From assembly GCA_015521945.1 (NCBI GenBank), contig WANG01000167.1, positions 1 through 16,242 on the forward strand: DNA of 16,242 nt, given 5' to 3'. Positions 14,672 to 16,242 of the stretch are shown in pieces (the first letter of the stretch is position 1; each line of letters opens with the position of its first letter). The notes beneath the pieces are model-generated. The model saw only the letters and a program-made list of their open reading frames with translations, did not search any database and was not told where the DNA came from. The stretch is from Candidatus Hydrothermarchaeota archaeon (GTDB lineage Archaea > Hydrothermarchaeota > Hydrothermarchaeia > Hydrothermarchaeales > BMS3B). The translations under genes were made by a program, and so were the position numbers.

Positions 14672-14783
14672 GCCGGGGTAACTCAGCCTGGTTAGAGTGC
14701 CACGCTCATAGGGAGAGGCTTGTGCCTCGTGCAGGCACTCCTGGGATACGTGGAAGCCGCGGGTTCGAAGCCCGCCCCCGGCA
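14672..14783 (+). tRNA. Elongator tRNA-Met (CAU) with a 37-nt canonical intron
   Basis: The acceptor GCCGGGG (14672-14678) pairs with CCCCGGC (14776-14782), with discriminator A at 14783. The anticodon stem CCACG/CGTGG, T stem GCGGG/CCCGC and T loop TTCGAAG are all intact. The exons join as CTCATA + A, giving the 7-nt loop with anticodon CAT. The intron (14711-14747) lies between positions 37 and 38. A perfect bulge-helix-bulge forms: 3-nt bulges TAG and ATA separated by the 4-bp helix CTCA/TGGG, with GGAG/CTCC beyond. The mature tRNA is 75 nt with no encoded CCA. Elongator Met is preferred over Ile2 because of the acceptor sequence and the intron position. Confidence 0.93.
14711..14747 (+). 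other. tRNA-Met intron (bulge-helix-bulge, EndA substrate)
   Basis: This 37-nt intron would be cut after the second base of each 3-nt bulge (TA/G and AT/A) by the archaeal splicing endonuclease. Its interior can fold into a small hairpin, TGCCT/AGGCA around CGTGC. It contains no open reading frame. Confidence 0.88.
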
Positions 14784-14920
14784 CTCCTGATATGTTTCAG
14801 ATTAGTTCCAGTGAGAGCGTGTCTCCTCCTTGAGAACCCTTGGCAAGGTACAGCGGGCAATAAGAATGCCTGAAGATGATGCTACCCAGCTATGCGGCGG
14901 ATGATGTGGGAAAGGTATCA

Positions 14921-14933
14921 GAAAAATTTATAC
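14921..14933 (+). promoter_or_regulatory. Strong TATA/BRE promoter of the AT-rich membrane protein gene
   Basis: GAAAAATTTATAC combines a purine-rich BRE-like part with a TTTATA core. A start about 25 nt downstream (near 14955) would give a leader of about 20 nt containing AAGGTGGTG, which sits just before the ATG at 14974. It is the best promoter match in the window. Confidence 0.65.
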
Positions 14934-14973
14934 CGCTGACTGAGTAGCTTAGTATAACTAAAGGTGGTGGGTT

Positions 14974-15477
14974 ATGTTAAGGTGGATCATTAGTATGACA
15001 ATGCGTTACGTTTTTGTTTTTATATGTAATTTGGTGTATCTGGGAATTTTCTCATTATTTTTAAAGCAGTTTTTAGAAATTGATACTAAGATTATATACA
15101 TGGGGATTATAGGATTTTCTGCAGTAAATTATGCAATAATTATTAGACTTACAAAAGCAGAACTCAAGAATATTAAAGATTTCATTAAAAATAAGAAAGT
15201 TACCATTATAGCTGCGATTTTAAACTGGTTTGACTTCACAGTTGCTATTATAACGGGATCCTTTTTATATACTATTTCCTCTGCAGCTTTGGTCATACCT
15301 CTTGTCTGGCTTAGTGTAGAGTGTTATCTCGTTGATAAAGGATTGTGGTATCTCACTCCAATGGGGATTCTGATAAGACTTTTACTTTATTTAAAAGTAG
15401 ATTTGAAGAATTATGCACTTGTTGGACCTTCTGTAGTTATGCTGTTCTTTGGAAAAGTGCAAAAGAGTTTGAGATAG
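14974..15477 (+). CDS. Multi-pass membrane protein of unknown function, AT-rich
   Basis: I do not recognise this 167-residue protein. It is strongly hydrophobic, with likely membrane segments near residues 10-30, 40-57, 75-97, 100-117, 127-140 and 147-160. A charged loop (TKAELKNIKDFIKNKK, about 60-75) lies between the second and third. The ATG at 14974 has AAGGTGGTG about 4 nt upstream; an in-frame ATG at 14995 is possible. Base composition departs sharply from the neighbours (15 G/C in the 60 bases from 15061, counted by eye), and it favours ATA, TTA, AGA and AAA codons that the polymerase operon avoids. This suggests recent acquisition. The 3' end overlaps a small convergent ORF by 67 nt. 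Confidence 0.75.
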   Translation: MLRWIISMTMRYVFVFICNLVYLGIFSLFLKQFLEIDTKIIYMGIIGFSAVNYAIIIRLTKAELKNIKDFIKNKKVTIIAAILNWFDFTVAIITGSFLYTISSAALVIPLVWLSVECYLVDKGLWYLTPMGILIRLLLYLKVDLKNYALVGPSVVMLFFGKVQKSLR

Positions 15478-15644
15478 AAAAATGTAACTATAAAAAAGAA
15501 CAATGGAAATTCTAAATTTCTTATTTTTATAATCTCATAAGGCTGTATTCCAAAGTACCTGCCTATAATAGTCAAAATCAATGAAATAATTAAAGACACC
15601 ATAAATTCAGCAAATACTTTTTTTATCCACCATCTCCATATCAA
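15411..15644 (-). CDS. Possible small two-segment membrane protein, convergent to the AT-rich gene
   Basis: This is an open frame of 77 codons beginning at TTG (MIWRWWIKKVF) and bounded upstream by an in-frame stop. It has two hydrophobic segments, about residues 15-27 (MVSLIISLILTII) and 46-61 (FPLFFFIVTFFYL), and the linker FGIQPYEIIKIRN. There is no clear Shine-Dalgarno site at the TTG. GGAGGTTG lies about 30 nt upstream, too far to serve it. Its last 67 nt are antisense to the membrane protein gene. It could be a genuine small gene, a truncated remnant, or chance in AT-rich DNA. The other five frames of 15478-15640 are broken by stops. Confidence 0.35.
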   Translation of the reverse strand: MIWRWWIKKVFAEFMVSLIISLILTIIGRYFGIQPYEIIKIRNLEFPLFFFIVTFFYLKLFCTFPKNSITTEGPTSA

Positions 15645-15650
15645 TCAATA

Positions 15651-15765
15651 CACCGCCGTGCTTACTTTTACAACCTCCTCACATATGTCATCCTTCTGAC
15701 CCTGACAACACTATTCCTCTTCATATTCATCTCCATGATGCCAAGCTACATTAACTTTCTACAAT
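15651..15765 (+). pseudogene. Possible C-terminal remnant of a membrane protein gene
   Basis: The plus frame reading HRRAYFYNLL at 15651, then a long leucine/threonine/phenylalanine-rich segment, then MMPSYINFLQ ends with TGA at 15763-15765. It looks like a last transmembrane helix and short tail, and its codons (CTC, CTG, ATC, ACC) resemble the host genome more than the AT-rich gene before it. Upstream the frame is open only to a stop at 15591-15593, and the composition changes near 15645. This fits a gene whose 5' part was lost or replaced. I cannot name the parent family. Confidence 0.3.
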
Positions 15766-15787
15766 GATTTTGTACGGTGGTGAGCTG

Positions 15788-15910
15788 ATGATCCGGTATC
15801 CTATAGTAATTCTTTTGAGCTTTCATAAAATAGTATCATCCGTGAGCTTGAGTATCATTAAATTTGCTATTTACTTATCGGTTACGAAAAGGTGGGGTGC
15901 TCCAGGTTGA
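15788..15910 (+). CDS. Possible 40-residue small membrane peptide or truncated gene start
   Basis: An ATG at 15788 follows GGTGGTGAG with a spacing of a few nt, a good ribosome binding site, and lies 22 nt after the TGA of the preceding hydrophobic remnant. The product is MIRYPIVILLSFHK followed by another hydrophobic stretch and KRWGAPG. It may be the beginning of a gene cut off by rearrangement, or a small single-helix protein. No family is recognised. Confidence 0.28.
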   Translation: MIRYPIVILLSFHKIVSSVSLSIIKFAIYLSVTKRWGAPG

Positions 15911-15983
15911 TAAGGACACCACCCGTTGACTTTGAACTCACATCCCCGTAAAAAGGCAGATGACCACCGCCCCAGAGCTCCAC
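15882..15983 (-). CDS. Protein-like minus-strand stretch downstream of trpS (possible small ORF or remnant)
   Basis: A minus frame between the trpS stop and a TAA at 15884-15882 reads like real protein: MELWGGGHLPFYGDV, then a short glycine-rich part ending INLEHPTFS. A GTG at 15983 has AAAGGAG about 8 nt upstream, giving 33 residues. The frame is also open further upstream, to a GTG at 16010 and beyond into trpS. It may be the remnant of a gene or a genuine microprotein. A T5 run within it (15950-15954) could also end the trpS transcript. No family is recognised. Confidence 0.25.
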   Translation of the reverse strand: MELWGGGHLPFYGDVSSKSTGGVLINLEHPTFS

Positions 15984-16024
15984 CCGTGTTACTCCTTTCA
16001 CCCACTCCACAAGAGCCCTGCTAT

Positions 16025-16242
16025 CTAATCCCTCACCATGAACTCCTCCAGCCGGCCCTTTGCCCTCTCTCTCCGCCTCTGGTGCTCCCTCAGGAACTCC
16101 AGCACCCGCTCTGCCAGGTACTGCTTGCACTCCCCGCACAGCATCTCACCCCCCCTGCACGCCCTGTACCTCTCCTCCAGCCTGGCATCATCCTGCTCAA
16201 ACACGTAGGAGAGGTAGCTGTACACCGAGCATACCTCCGGCC
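16025..16242 (-). CDS. trpS: Tryptophanyl-tRNA synthetase, C-terminal part (5' partial)
   Basis: The frame is open from the right edge to TAG at 16027-16025. The 71 visible residues begin PEVCSVYSYLSYVFEQDD, then EERYRACRGGEMLCGECKQYLAERV, then the helix EFLREHQRRRERAK, ending EEFMVRD. The VCSVY, GE(M)LCGECK and FLREHQXRRE text is typical of the C-terminus of archaeal class I TrpRS, which charges tRNA-Trp with tryptophan. The catalytic HIGH/KMSKS region is outside the window. The related TyrRS is the main alternative, but the GECK and HQ-RRE ending favours TrpRS. A GTG inside the fragment at 16225 is internal, not the start. Confidence 0.82.
   Translation of the reverse strand, partial: PEVCSVYSYLSYVFEQDDARLEERYRACRGGEMLCGECKQYLAERVLEFLREHQRRRERAKGRLEEFMVRD

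Noticed and set aside
14672..14783. tRNA-Ile2 (CAU) identity for the intron-bearing tRNA
   Set aside because: The GCCGGGG acceptor with discriminator A and an intron at 37/38 fit archaeal elongator tRNA-Met better. Base modification cannot be seen in DNA.
14784..14920. Possible gene remnant between tRNA-Met and the TATA box (for example an ATGATG frame at 14877 giving a 23-residue peptide)
   Set aside because: The frames are very short, lack a ribosome binding site and overlap the promoter of the next gene. I see nothing else in this stretch.
14784..16024. Integrated element using the tRNA-Met 3' end as attachment site
   Set aside because: I searched by eye for a repeat of the T-arm/acceptor sequence downstream and saw none. 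No integrase is present, so the accessory patch cannot be called an integrative element on this evidence.
1..16242. CRISPR arrays, insertion sequences or inteins
   Set aside because: I saw no regularly spaced repeats, transposase-like ORFs or terminal inverted repeats. The polymerase and elongation-factor motifs where inteins often insert are uninterrupted.

Overview
The window is archaeal and most likely euryarchaeal. RNA polymerase subunit B is split into B'' and B', and subunit A into A' and A'', a combination known from methanogens, Archaeoglobales and haloarchaea. Shine-Dalgarno sites match an archaeal 16S 3' end, promoters look like TATA/BRE boxes, and one tRNA carries a canonical bulge-helix-bulge intron. 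A PEF-CTERM-like tail at the left edge and the fairly GC-rich coding sequence fit a Methanosarcinales-type or Archaeoglobus-type lineage. The species cannot be fixed from sequence alone.

Positions 86-13112, all on the minus strand, hold one nearly gapless operon. In transcription order it is rpoH, rpoB2 (B''), rpoB1 (B'), rpoA1 (A'), rpoA2 (A''), rpl30e, nusA-like, rps12, rps7, fusA (EF-2), tuf (EF-1A) and rps10. It couples the catalytic core of RNA polymerase to the ribosome decoding centre and elongation factors. Directly upstream on the same strand (13136-13536) lie 5S rRNA, tRNA-Asp(GUC) and tRNA-Lys(UUU), with only about 23 nt between tRNA-Lys and the chosen rpoH start. At the left edge (1-96, plus) is the C-terminal end of a probable surface protein whose stop overlaps the end of rps10.

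To the right of 5S is a divergent pair: a membrane-anchored thioredoxin-like protein (minus) and a PEBP/YbhB-like lipoprotein (plus). An intron-containing elongator tRNA-Met(CAU) on the plus strand follows, too short and structured to appear as an ORF.

From about 14900 to 16024 the character changes. An AT-rich patch carries an unrecognised multi-pass membrane protein with its own strong TATA box, and a small convergent membrane ORF. After these come gene-like fragments with no clear parent: a hydrophobic C-terminal tail at 15651-15765, a 40-residue small ORF with a good Shine-Dalgarno site, and a protein-like stretch on the minus strand. This looks like a small accessory or decayed insertion. 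The right edge holds the C-terminal part of tryptophanyl-tRNA synthetase (minus), whose start lies outside the window.

Most of the window is conserved housekeeping sequence. I found no CRISPR array, transposase or obviously new system. The least explained part is 14900-16024.
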